From JAPLST01 sp964397565 (GTDB taxonomy: Bacteria > Auribacterota > UBA3054 > JAPLST01), in the NCBI GenBank assembly GCA_964397565.1, contig CAYNJC010000020.1:1-64000 (forward strand): a stretch of 64,000 nt of DNA, written 5' to 3'. Below are positions 45,709 to 54,378 of this stretch, piece by piece. The translations under genes and the position numbers were made by a program. A model generated the notes under the pieces. It saw nothing but the letters and a program-made list of their open reading frames with translations, was not told where the DNA came from and ran no database searches. Each line of letters starts with the position of its first letter. The first letter of the stretch is position 1.

Positions 45709-46431
45709 GTGAGCACCCGCGCCCAACGAGCGTTCAGCAGCATGCGTCGCAGCGCCACCCGCCGCTTGCGGCGGACGCAGACCCGCATTGGCTTGTATGC
45801 CTTCGGCATCTCCGTGGCGGTGCATGCTATTGTCTTGTGCGGCTTTTCCGTGCGCCACAGCGCGCGGCGGGAACAGCCGCCGCCCCAAACGCTGCTGTGG
45901 CTCACCCAGCCGCAACCGGCCGGGATCGAACCCGGCGTGCTGGCAACCTTGCTGCGGCCGATCGGCGCTGACGTGACGGTGCCAGTGGTGCCCGCGACGC
46001 CGGCCTGGATCGCGACGGTGCTGGATCAGCCGCTGCCGCGCGCGGCAGCCTATGCGCAAGACCGGCCGTCGGCACCCGCCGCCGGCGCGCGGGCCGTGCC
46101 GGCCGCCGCGCTGTTGTGGCAGGTGGTCGCCGACGGCACCTTGGCGCCAACCCTCCTGAAGGCATGGCAGCGACAGGGCCTGCAGCTCGCCCCGTCGGAC
46201 GCAACCGCGGCCGGGCCCTGTGATGTCTATGTCATGATTGACTATCCCAGTTTCGCGCGCCACGTCCTCTTGACCCGCAGTTCCGGCAATGCCCAGCATG
46301 ACGCCATGGTGCTGCGCGCTCTGCACACTCTGCCATTGCCGATTCCGCCAGCGGTGCGGACCACCGTGACACCCATGGGCTTGGCGAGCTATTCGGCACG
46401 CGTGCGCGTGTCGTGCACCGCGCAGGAGTGA
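45709..46431 (+). CDS. TonB-like membrane-anchored periplasmic protein
   Basis: About 240 residues. A basic N-terminus (RRSATRRLRRTQTR) precedes a single helix with the TonB-type SVAVHAIVLCGF, a Pro/Ala-rich periplasmic stretch and a small C-terminal domain (DVYVMIDYPSFARHVLLTRSS..). It looks like an energy-transducer/TonB-type anchor, but the C-terminal domain match is weak. The start is set at GTG 45709 because the promoter overlaps the earlier frame opening at 45661; ATG 45742 is an alternative. A zinc-ribbon gene follows after one base. Confidence 0.6.
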   Translation: MSTRAQRAFSSMRRSATRRLRRTQTRIGLYAFGISVAVHAIVLCGFSVRHSARREQPPPQTLLWLTQPQPAGIEPGVLATLLRPIGADVTVPVVPATPAWIATVLDQPLPRAAAYAQDRPSAPAAGARAVPAAALLWQVVADGTLAPTLLKAWQRQGLQLAPSDATAAGPCDVYVMIDYPSFARHVLLTRSSGNAQHDAMVLRALHTLPLPIPPAVRTTVTPMGLASYSARVRVSCTAQE

Positions 46432-46432
46432 T

Positions 46433-46663
46433 ATGCCGGTCAACGTGGCAACCTTTATTGGTGTGTGCGTCATGCTGCCGCTGGCAGCATTGCTGGGCGT
46501 CTGGCTGTATGAGGAATACTGGTTCCGCCGCCGCACGTTTGTACCCACGACAAGGGTCATGGTGCAATGCGATATTTGTTTGCATCAGTTCTTTTGTGAA
46601 AGAGATGTACGCCTGCCCCGCTGCCCGCAATGCGGCAATCTGATACGAGACACGCACGCCTAA
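46433..46663 (+). CDS. Small membrane protein with C-terminal zinc ribbon
   Basis: 76 residues: one N-terminal helix (FIGVCVMLPLAALLGVWLY) then a cytosolic zinc ribbon (CDIC..CPQC). GGAG ribosome binding site; the start lies one base after the TonB-like stop. Function unknown. The same helix-plus-ribbon idea, with domains in reverse order, is seen at 12095-12451. Confidence 0.75.
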   Translation: MPVNVATFIGVCVMLPLAALLGVWLYEEYWFRRRTFVPTTRVMVQCDICLHQFFCERDVRLPRCPQCGNLIRDTHA

Positions 46664-46985
<322 letters not shown>

Positions 46986-48704
46986 TCAGGCAGCCTGGCG
47001 CGCGGCGCGCCGCAGGCGCATGAAGGTCCGGCACGACAACAGCAGCAGCAGCAGCGCCAGGCAGAGCAGCAGCAGACTGACGCCGGCCAGCACGCCGGTG
47101 GTCAGCAGGACGTTGGGTGCGCCGTGCGCACTGCCGCTCCAAGCCTGCGCCAAGATGCGTGATTTCTCAAAGCACAAGGTGCACAGCGCCGCGACCGTGA
47201 CGGCAAACATGAAGATCATCGGAATGAACGCCATCCACAGTGGCTTGCGCGCGGCGGCCAGCCATAAGGTCAGTGCCGCCAGCGTCAGCGCCGCCAACAA
47301 TTGGTTGGCCGCGCCGAAGACGGGCCAGATCACCTTCCATTGGTCGCTGACGGCCAGGGCGGCGGCGGCAATGACACATACACCGGTCGTGCTGTAGCGG
47401 TCTGGCTGGCGCACGCGCCCATCCCGGCCGCGGCGCGCGAATAATTCCTGCACACAGAAACGGCACAGCCGCGTTGAGGTATCCAGGGTGGTCAGGGCAA
47501 AGGCCGAGACGGCCAAGGCGCCAAACGTCGTGCCCAGACTTTCGCGAATGCCCAGGGCCGCGACGCTCGCGCCGATGCCGCGCGCGAAGACATTGATCGG
47601 CCCGCTGGTTTGCAGCGCGGCAGTGTAGTCGGCCGTGCTGAGGCGCGCGGCGGCAATCAAGGCCACGATCGCCAGCACGCCCTCGATGAGCATCGCGCCC
47701 GCGCCGATCGGCAACGCGTCACTCTCTTTGTCAAGTTGCTTGGACGAGGTACCGGACGCCACCAAGGAATGAAACCCGGAAATGGCGCCGCAGGCCACGG
47801 TGACAAACAAGAGCGGGAACAGCGGGCCCACGCCGGCCGGTGCAAACGTGGTGAAAGCGGGAATCTGCAGGGGCGGTTGTGTCACAAACACGCCCGCGAC
47901 GCCGAGGCCGATCAGGGCATACAGGAGGAACGAGCTGAGATAGTCGCGCGGCTGCAGCAGAATCCAGACGGGCGTCACCGAAGCAATGAAACTGTAGGCC
48001 AACAAGAGCAGCACCCAGAACGTCTGGGGCGCAATCCGGCACGCCATGCCTGGTATCGGCACACCGCCGGCCGGCAGCGCCAGCGGAAATTGGACGCCGG
48101 CCCACACACTCAGCGCCAGCAACGGCACGAACAGCCAGGTGACGCGCGCAAACGAAAAGCCGCAGCGGTAGACGAGAATGCCAAAGGCAATCGCCAGCGC
48201 CATGTAGAGCAATGACGACATGACGGTCGCCGGGCTTTCGACAAAGGTGGTGGCGACGACCGCGGCAAACACGGCGATGACCAGCACCAGACTGAACACG
48301 CAGAATAAGAGAAACAGCGTCTTGCCCAGCGTGCCCAAGTGTTGCTGAATGACTTCCCCGATCGAGCGGCCGTCGTGGCGCACGGAGGCGATCAAGGCCA
48401 TGAAATCATGCGCGGCGCCAAAGAACACCGCGCCGACAATGATCCAGAGCGCGACCGGCGCCCAGCCGTACGCGGCGGCGGCAATCGGGCCGACGATCGG
48501 CCCGGCGCCGGCAATTGACGAAAAGTGATGGCCGAGCAGCACCGGCATCTTTGCCGCGCAATAGTCCACGCCATCCGGGCGCGTGTGAGCCGGCGTGGGA
48601 TGGCTGTCGCTGACATCCAACACGCGCGCAATCCAGCGCAGGTATATGCGATACGCGCACACAAAGACAACGATGCAGATCAGCAAAAGCAGGGCGCTAT
48701 TCAT
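46986..48704 (-). CDS. cstA: CstA-family carbon starvation/peptide transporter
   Basis: 572-residue polytopic inner-membrane protein that imports peptides or pyruvate under carbon limitation. The family signature is present (LLGHHFSSIAGAGPIVGPI, FGAAHDF, SVRHDGRSIGEV) and about 15 hydrophobic helices follow, at the short end of the family's size range. The start at 48704 is chosen over an ORF opening at 48740 because the promoter overlaps that upstream stretch; the resulting leader is about 3 nt. Confidence 0.9.
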   Translation of the reverse strand: MNSALLLLICIVVFVCAYRIYLRWIARVLDVSDSHPTPAHTRPDGVDYCAAKMPVLLGHHFSSIAGAGPIVGPIAAAAYGWAPVALWIIVGAVFFGAAHDFMALIASVRHDGRSIGEVIQQHLGTLGKTLFLLFCVFSLVLVIAVFAAVVATTFVESPATVMSSLLYMALAIAFGILVYRCGFSFARVTWLFVPLLALSVWAGVQFPLALPAGGVPIPGMACRIAPQTFWVLLLLAYSFIASVTPVWILLQPRDYLSSFLLYALIGLGVAGVFVTQPPLQIPAFTTFAPAGVGPLFPLLFVTVACGAISGFHSLVASGTSSKQLDKESDALPIGAGAMLIEGVLAIVALIAAARLSTADYTAALQTSGPINVFARGIGASVAALGIRESLGTTFGALAVSAFALTTLDTSTRLCRFCVQELFARRGRDGRVRQPDRYSTTGVCVIAAAALAVSDQWKVIWPVFGAANQLLAALTLAALTLWLAAARKPLWMAFIPMIFMFAVTVAALCTLCFEKSRILAQAWSGSAHGAPNVLLTTGVLAGVSLLLLCLALLLLLLSCRTFMRLRRAARQAA

Positions 48705-48713
48705 AGTATGGCT

Positions 48714-48722
48714 AGTATAGCA
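48714..48722 (-). promoter_or_regulatory. Extended -10 promoter of cstA
   Basis: Minus strand TGCTATACT in the context TTTTTGCTATACTAG. Nine bases separate it from the ATG. A weak TTTGCG lies about 16 bp upstream. Confidence 0.6.
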
Positions 48723-48777
48723 AAAAGTTGCTCGCCGCAAACGAAGTACTGCAAAACCATTCCCGGCGAATGGTGTT

Positions 48778-48904
48778 TACTAATGAATGCGCTTACTAGG
48801 TGTCATGCCAATTGTGGCCGCGGGCGCTGACCGCGGTTGCAGAAGCCGCCCTCACCGCGGGCGGCTACAAGGACGCGGCAAAGTAGAAAGCGCATTCATT
48901 AGTA
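48778..48904. mobile_element. 127-bp MITE-like element with 17-bp perfect terminal inverted repeats
   Basis: Ends TACTAATGAATGCGCTT (48778-48794) and its exact reverse complement (48888-48904). Outermost TA could be a target duplication, leaving 15-bp ends. The centre is palindromic (CCGCGGGCGCTGACCGCGG and GCCGCCC..GGGCGGC). A second, broken copy lies at 51825-52035. No transposase inside. Confidence 0.75.
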
Positions 48905-49108
48905 TCAGCAACACGGCGCACGCCGCTGATTGCTGAACCGAAAGTCCCGCCGTTGGCGGGATCCACGCCGCTGAACACTGAAAACTACTGGCCATAGGCC
49001 ACGCGCTCCACGCGGGGCATGCAACTATTGGCTTGGCTATGCGGCGATCCCGTCATTGGCGTAGATCACCAATCGCTCAACTCTGACGATTGAAAGTGCA
49101 AAACAACG
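48905..49108. other. Gap downstream of the SOUL gene with CCCGCC/GGCGGG hairpin
   Basis: 204 bp, no gene. Holds CTGAACC-like heptamers, CCCGCCGTTGGCGGG (48945-48959) and a degenerate copy of the CCACGCGCTCC..GGGGCATGC block (about 49001-49024) that recurs near 51789, 55588 and 57645. Confidence 0.5.
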
Positions 49109-49762
49109 TCACTCGATTGTCACCATCACTTCGTTGCGGCGCATGAACGGCGGCGTCCAGGGCGGATTGTAGAATGCCTCCTGCGGCCCGGAGAGCGCCC
49201 GCTTGCCGTCGCGCGCCAGATACGCCCGCAATGCGGCGGCCTGCGCCTGCATGACCGCCTCCGTCGCCTTGCCCGAAAAGGAGATGACCGCAGCCTTGTG
49301 CCGTGGCACCTCGCGCAGCGTGACCTTGGCGCTGCGCGGTTCAGGCAGATCCCCAAGCTTCGATCCGGGCGGCATCACGAATGCCACGATATGTTGGCCA
49401 TCGGCCGCCTGGTTCAGCACCGGCGCCGTCATCGGGATCACTTGGCCTGCCGTGTGGAGCACCGGCGCCGTCATCGGCACCTTTGTCGCGCGCGAATTAT
49501 TGCCGGTAATGTATTGGAACAACTCGCCAAACCCCGCGCTCAGCGAGTGGTCGTGGCTGCCTGCCTGCACCGTTTCCGCCACGATGAAGCCGTCATACTG
49601 GCGCACTTCGTAGCCGGCCTTTTTTTCCACGACCGTGTAATCCGGCGTGGCAACGTTCCGTGTCGGCAGGTAGCCGGCGAGCATCCATGCCGCAAGCAGA
49701 AGTGCGGGTAGGATGACGGCGATGGCAATGATGATGGTCATGATCTTCGTTCTGGTTCTCAT
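49109..49762 (-). CDS. SOUL-family haem-binding protein
   Basis: 217 residues with an N-terminal membrane anchor (IIIAIAVILPALLLAAWMLAG), then the SOUL fold: YTVVEKKAGYEVRQYDGFIVAET, FGELFQYITGNN, the repeated VPMTAPVL and IPMTAPVL, and ending TPPFMRRNEVMVTIE. Family members bind haem or tetrapyrroles; the role in bacteria is poorly known. The start codon lies only 5 nt after a TATAAT box, so the message is probably leaderless. Confidence 0.88.
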   Translation of the reverse strand: MRTRTKIMTIIIAIAVILPALLLAAWMLAGYLPTRNVATPDYTVVEKKAGYEVRQYDGFIVAETVQAGSHDHSLSAGFGELFQYITGNNSRATKVPMTAPVLHTAGQVIPMTAPVLNQAADGQHIVAFVMPPGSKLGDLPEPRSAKVTLREVPRHKAAVISFSGKATEAVMQAQAAALRAYLARDGKRALSGPQEAFYNPPWTPPFMRRNEVMVTIE

Positions 49763-49767
49763 GATTG

Positions 49768-49773
49768 ATTATA
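49768..49773 (-). promoter_or_regulatory. -10 box of the SOUL gene (leaderless)
   Basis: Minus strand perfect TATAAT followed by CAATC and then ATG. The predicted start of transcription coincides with the start codon. No clear -35. Confidence 0.55.
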
Positions 49774-49840
49774 CACAATCGACATTTCTGGAGAAGTTTG
49801 CAGTCTGCCGTTTTCGATTTTCAGTTGCAGACACTGGCGC

Positions 49841-49862
49841 ACCGATCACCGAATACTGATCG
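49841..49862. repeat. Heptamers overlapping the 3' end of the ABC-F gene
   Basis: ACCGATC ACCGAAT ACTGATC: the complement of the CGGTATT/CGGTGAT heptamers at 54541-54575. The stop codon and last residues (AISIR) of the ABC-F protein are encoded by this tract. Confidence 0.65.
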
Positions 49863-51654
49863 CTGTTGCTTGGCGCTGCTCCAATTCCTGCCAGAGCGCA
49901 TAGGCGGATTCGAGTTCGCGCGGGATCTGGGCGGCACGCGCGCTGAGCCGGCGTAGCTCGTCGGGTGCCGCCTTGAAGAAGTCGGGCGCGGCCATCTGCT
50001 GGTGCACCGCCGCCAGTTCCGCATCCAAGCGCTCGATACGGCTAGGCAACGCGGCCAACTCCTGCCGCAACGTGAAGCGTGACATGCGCGGTGGCGCGGG
50101 CGCGGGTGGCGCGGGCGCGGGCGGCACGGGCGCGGGCGGCACGGCAGCCACGGCTGCTTCCGGCGCCGACCGTTGGCGCAACCAGTCGTCGTACCCGCCG
50201 ACATAGTCGGTCACGCGCCCGTCGCCCTCGAAGACCAGCGTGTCGGACACGACGTTGTTGACAAACTCGCGGTCGTGACTGACGAGCAGGATGGTGCCGG
50301 TGTACTCGACCAGCAGATCCTCCAGCAGTTCCAGCGTTTCGGCATCGAGGTCATTGGTCGGCTCGTCCAGTACCAGCAGATTGGATGGCCGGGTGAACAA
50401 CCGGGCGAGCAGCAGGCGGTTGCGCTCGCCGCCCGACAAGACGCGCACCTTGGTGCGCGCGCGCTCGGCCGAGAAAAGAAAATCCTCCAGATAACCAATG
50501 ATATGGCGGGGACGGCCGGCGACCATGACATAGGCGTTGGTGCCGGCTACGTTTTCCGCCACGGTCAGTTCGTCGTTGAGTGTCTCGCGCTGCTGGTCGA
50601 AATAGGCGATCTCAAGCTTTGTGCCGTGCGTCACCGTGCCGGCCTGCGGTGTCAATTGTCCGAGCAGCAGCTTGAGCAGCGTGGTCTTGCCGCAACCGTT
50701 GGGACCCATCAGACCAATCTTGTCGCCGCGGAAAATGGTGGTGCTGAAGTCGGCCACCAGGGGTGCATCGCCCCAGCCAAACGTGACGCCTTCGGCGGTG
50801 ATGACCTTGCGGCCGCTCAGCTCGGCCGACTGGATCTGCATGACAACCTTGCCCGTTTCCTCGCGGCGCTGGCGGCGTTGCGTGCGCAGTTCCAGCAACG
50901 CCCGCACACGGCCCTCATTGCGCGTGCGCCGCGCCTTGACGCCCTGGCGGATCCAGGTCTCTTCCTGGGCCAGCTTCTTGTCAAAGAGCGCGTTCTGCTT
51001 CTCCTCAATCTCGCGCTGCGCCTGGCGCAGTTGCAGATAGCGGTCGTAGCCATAGGCCCAACTGGTGAGATGGCCGCGATCCAGCTCGACAATCCGGGTG
51101 GCGAGTCGGCGCAGGAATGCACGGTCGTGGGTGACAAACAGCAGCGCGCCCGGATAGCGCAAGAGGAAACCTTCGAGCCATTCGATGGCGGGCAGATCGA
51201 GATGATTGGTCGGCTCGTCCAACAGCAGCACCTCGGGCTCGTGCACCAGCGCCCGGGCCAGCAGCGTCCGCCGCTTCTGTCCGCCCGACAGCGCGCTGAA
51301 CAACGCGGTCGGATCCAAGCCCAGGCGGGTAATGATCGTGCGAGCGCGCTGGGCGACTTCCCACTCGTGCAGATGGTCGTCCACGCGACCGTGGACAATA
51401 TCCAACACGCTGCCCGGCAGATCGCGCGGCACCGACTGCGGCAGCACGCCAACGCGCAGGCCGGCCTGGATCGCGATACTGCCATTGTCCGGCTGCTCTG
51501 CTCCTTCGATGAGGCGGAGCAGAGTGGATTTGCCCTCGCCGTTCCGCCCGACCAGCGCAGTGCGTTCGCCTGCGTCGAGCTGCAGCGAAACCGCGTTTAA
51601 CAGCAACGGACCGCCGTAGCTGATCGAGACATTCTGTAGATTAACCAGTGCCAT
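49846..51654 (-). CDS. uup: ABC-F ATPase, Uup-like
   Basis: 602-residue soluble tandem ABC protein acting on ribosomes or nucleic acid structures. First ATPase: Walker A GRNGEGKST, signature LSGGQKRR, Walker B LLLDEPTNHLDL. Second: GPNGCGKTT, LSGGERNR, LVLDEPTNDLDAETL. A Pro/Ala repeat (VPPAPAPPAP type) leads to a C-terminal coiled coil (PSRIERLDAELAAVHQQM), the Uup arrangement. The start at 51654 (ALVNLQNVSISYGG) is chosen by alignment to the family; no good ribosome binding site is seen. Confidence 0.88.
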   Translation of the reverse strand: MALVNLQNVSISYGGPLLLNAVSLQLDAGERTALVGRNGEGKSTLLRLIEGAEQPDNGSIAIQAGLRVGVLPQSVPRDLPGSVLDIVHGRVDDHLHEWEVAQRARTIITRLGLDPTALFSALSGGQKRRTLLARALVHEPEVLLLDEPTNHLDLPAIEWLEGFLLRYPGALLFVTHDRAFLRRLATRIVELDRGHLTSWAYGYDRYLQLRQAQREIEEKQNALFDKKLAQEETWIRQGVKARRTRNEGRVRALLELRTQRRQRREETGKVVMQIQSAELSGRKVITAEGVTFGWGDAPLVADFSTTIFRGDKIGLMGPNGCGKTTLLKLLLGQLTPQAGTVTHGTKLEIAYFDQQRETLNDELTVAENVAGTNAYVMVAGRPRHIIGYLEDFLFSAERARTKVRVLSGGERNRLLLARLFTRPSNLLVLDEPTNDLDAETLELLEDLLVEYTGTILLVSHDREFVNNVVSDTLVFEGDGRVTDYVGGYDDWLRQRSAPEAAVAAVPPAPVPPAPAPPAPAPPRMSRFTLRQELAALPSRIERLDAELAAVHQQMAAPDFFKAAPDELRRLSARAAQIPRELESAYALWQELEQRQATAISIR

Positions 51655-52171
51655 AAGGGAGAGTGTAACGCAGCCGGTAGCCTGAGGACCGCACCCGGCT
51701 GTGCGGCGATGGTAGCATATACCGCGCGAAAAGTCAAAGCAGAAAGTCTCGCACAAGGGCACAGAGCCACCTGTCGGCCGTCCGTACGCCACGCGCTCCG
51801 CGTGGGACATGCAGTTGCCGACTCACTAATGAGTGCGCTTACTTGGTGTCATGCCAATTGTAGCCGCAGGCGCCTGCTTGGAGCTGGCTTGGCTAGTCCC
51901 GCCATCGGCGTGGATCCCGCCAACGGCGTGGATGACCGCGGTTGCAGAAGCCGCCCTCACCGCGGGCGGCTACAAGGACGTGGCCGCGGGCGCTGACCGC
52001 GGTTGCAGAAGCCGCCCTCACCGCGGGCGGCTACAATGACACTGCAAATCAGTAGCGGGCTAAGGCAACTACCAGGCCCCTCATCGGCGGTGATCCGCCA
52101 TCGGCGGGATCAACCAACCATGCCTGGCCCCCGTCTGCTCGTGACTGAAGCGTCAGGCCGAATCTGCTGCT
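51655..52171. repeat. Intergenic repeat cluster with broken MITE copy and 61-bp tandem
   Basis: 517 bp without a gene. Includes a CCACGCG-ctc-CGCGTGG hairpin (51789-51805), the left end of the MITE-like element with one mismatch (51825-51840) but no right end, two near-identical 61-bp units (51934-51994 and 51995-52040) of GACCGCGGTTGCAGAAGCCG, and several GGCGG..CCGCC hairpins near 52081-52107. Upstream DNA for uup lies at the left edge. Confidence 0.7.
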
Positions 52172-54259
52172 TCACTGCTTAACCGGCGGAATTGGCGCGG
52201 CGACCAGCTCGCTCTCCATGGATGTCTCACCCAGGGACGAAACGGCGTACCGTTCCGTCTGCGCATAGAAGTCGTTGTCCATTGGCCGCTGCGTCAGGTC
52301 CAGCACGTACGCGTGCGTGTCGGGATTGAGCGTGGCCACAGCGAACCAGGGCCGGTCATCCAAGCCCATGCACCCGACACGGCGATAGACGCGGTAGCCG
52401 ATGACGCGGTCTAAGAATTGTTGCTCGCGGACTTTTGGCGGTGCATCCCAAGTGACTTTGACGTGACTGGCATCCACTTGTGTGAACTTGACGTTTACGG
52501 GCGCAAGCGGCGAACTGGTCGAGCGGTAGGGCGTCTTCACGACCGTCGTGTACGTGTCCGTCTGACCTCTGAACCAAGCGACGTTGAAATTGTACAGCTC
52601 CAGCCAGTAGTAGCAGGGATTGTCGAACTTGGTTACCTTCATGAGCATTTGATCGCGCGGGCCGACGCAGTCAATGTTCCCGAACGGATTGGGCTTGCGC
52701 TCGAACCCGTTCAGCGTTATGACTTCTCTGACCGGACGGTTGGGCAGGCGCAGCAACCCGTTCTGGTCGGTTAGGCCAACCATAACCGGATCCTTGGACT
52801 GGTCGCCGCCGCCGGCCAATTCGTTGACCGCGTACACCGTGACGCCGTGGTCCTCGGTGGGCGTACTGTTGGTATCCACGGTGACCGCGCGCTGGTAGAT
52901 TTCCACCTTGGCAGCGGGTACGGGCAGACCGTTCACGTCCACGACCTTGACGAAATTCTCGTCCGGGACCGCGAACAAGTAGTCCCCATAATAGCCTCTG
53001 GGCTTGTCCCAACTCTGGTTCCAATAGCCGGCATCGGGCTCGGCCCAGGGGAAGGGACCGTGCCAGTGCTGCATCGTCTGCGGATGGCTCATCAAGTGGC
53101 AGACCATCTCGCCGTTGTCGGCCCAGACGTGGTCCTTCACACCAGAGTTGTCCTGGGCGTACCAGTCTGGTATGCCGAGCTGGTGCCCCAGCTCGTGCGG
53201 CAGCGACCACTCGGTCGAGTAGCGCGCGCCGTCCCACATCGGCCAGTTGTTCTCGATCTCCTCCTTGGAGTCGGTCCAGGTCCACATGCCCTGCATATAG
53301 CCAAAGCCGTCGGGTGCGGTGCACAGCTTGACGGCCTTGTCGCCGTTCGGGTCATCGCAGTAGATAATCCGGTCAAGGCGGACACGCGCCTTGACGCCAT
53401 CCGGGCAGGACGGGAAAACAGTTGCCTGAAAAAGCGTGTTCATCAAGTCAACGTGCCAGCGGTAGTAGTCCTCAAAACAAAACGTTCCGCAGGCATTCCG
53501 CTTGGTGTGCCAGGTGCGGTTCTTGTTGATGACGAAGGTGAAGCCCCAACCCCACAGCGGGTCGCTGACGGCATTGTTAATCGTGGCGATCTCGGGCTGC
53601 ACGGTCGTGATCTTGAACGTGACCGTGTGCTGGCCGGCCTGCCACTTCCACTTGAGTGGGAACTTGGCCCATTCCAGCTCTTTCAGTTTCTGGCTGCATG
53701 CGCCTTTGGCAACCTCGTGCCCGTCAATCAGCCAGACGTAGGCGAAGGGTTTTGCAGTTGCGAAACCGACGTTCCGGACATTGGCCATGAGGGTGAGCTC
53801 GTCGCCGGGATTGTAGTGAAGCTTGACGTTCTTGACGACGTCTGCGGGCTTCATGCGGTTGCCCTCGTCGCCGAGGTCGCGAAGCGGTGTGGCCGCGCCT
53901 TTGATGACAGGTGTGCCCAAGGCATCGTAGTTGATTTGCCAGTGGAGCCCGGCGAGTTTGGGGGTCAGTTCGATAAAAGCGACGGTAAGGTCGGGCAGGT
54001 TGGGGTGCGCGTCCCAGGCAGCCGCACGCTCTTGCTGGAAGGGCTCCACTATCTGGCTGCGCGGGATGATCTTCATTGTGGGCGTGCCTACATCGGCCAT
54101 GTTCTCCCAGACGAGCAAGCGAATGCCCTCATCGCGGATGAAGCAATTGCTGAGGATTGTTCCATTCTTGAGCCGCAGCACATCGGCGCGCACGCCCGAT
54201 ACTGACAGCAGCACAACCGCTGCAAGCGCAGCCGAAAACAGCCAGGTTCTACGTTGCAT
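52172..54259 (-). CDS. Secreted zinc metalloprotease with CARDB-like and Fn3-like domains
   Basis: 695 residues. Signal peptide (WLFSAALAAVVLLSVSGVRA) then a CARDB-type adhesion fold (GDELTLMANVRNVGFATAKP), the zinc-binding HELGHQLGIPD near residue 340 (extended HExxHxxGxxD/H, a metzincin-like pattern with Asp as possible third ligand), a CNA_B/CarboxypepD-like insert (VDVNGLPVPAAKVEIYQ) and a C-terminal Fn3-like domain (APVNVKFTQVDASHVKVTWD). The start at 54259 has GGAG six bases upstream; the longer frame lacks support. Probably degrades extracellular protein or glycoprotein. Confidence 0.75.
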   Translation of the reverse strand: MQRRTWLFSAALAAVVLLSVSGVRADVLRLKNGTILSNCFIRDEGIRLLVWENMADVGTPTMKIIPRSQIVEPFQQERAAAWDAHPNLPDLTVAFIELTPKLAGLHWQINYDALGTPVIKGAATPLRDLGDEGNRMKPADVVKNVKLHYNPGDELTLMANVRNVGFATAKPFAYVWLIDGHEVAKGACSQKLKELEWAKFPLKWKWQAGQHTVTFKITTVQPEIATINNAVSDPLWGWGFTFVINKNRTWHTKRNACGTFCFEDYYRWHVDLMNTLFQATVFPSCPDGVKARVRLDRIIYCDDPNGDKAVKLCTAPDGFGYMQGMWTWTDSKEEIENNWPMWDGARYSTEWSLPHELGHQLGIPDWYAQDNSGVKDHVWADNGEMVCHLMSHPQTMQHWHGPFPWAEPDAGYWNQSWDKPRGYYGDYLFAVPDENFVKVVDVNGLPVPAAKVEIYQRAVTVDTNSTPTEDHGVTVYAVNELAGGGDQSKDPVMVGLTDQNGLLRLPNRPVREVITLNGFERKPNPFGNIDCVGPRDQMLMKVTKFDNPCYYWLELYNFNVAWFRGQTDTYTTVVKTPYRSTSSPLAPVNVKFTQVDASHVKVTWDAPPKVREQQFLDRVIGYRVYRRVGCMGLDDRPWFAVATLNPDTHAYVLDLTQRPMDNDFYAQTERYAVSSLGETSMESELVAAPIPPVKQ

Positions 54260-54349
54260 GTTTTTCTCCAAGTGCCATTTAATACCATTTGCTGCTCTGC
54301 ACCGCCACCGGTTGCCCGGCCACGGTCTTAGGTTACCAACGCTGCGATA

Positions 54350-54378
54350 AATATAGCAAATTCTTTCCGCTATTGCAA
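54350..54378 (-). promoter_or_regulatory. Promoter of the metalloprotease
   Basis: Minus strand TTGCAA (54378-54373), 17-bp spacer, TATATT (54355-54350) with extended TGC. The leader would be about 85 nt. Confidence 0.65.

Noticed and set aside
50173..51600. 475-codon plus-strand frame opposite the ABC-F gene
   Set aside because: Antisense shadow; the ABC motifs are all on the minus strand.
52847..54205. 452-codon plus-strand frame opposite the metalloprotease
   Set aside because: Antisense shadow of a gene with signal peptide, HELGH site and promoter.
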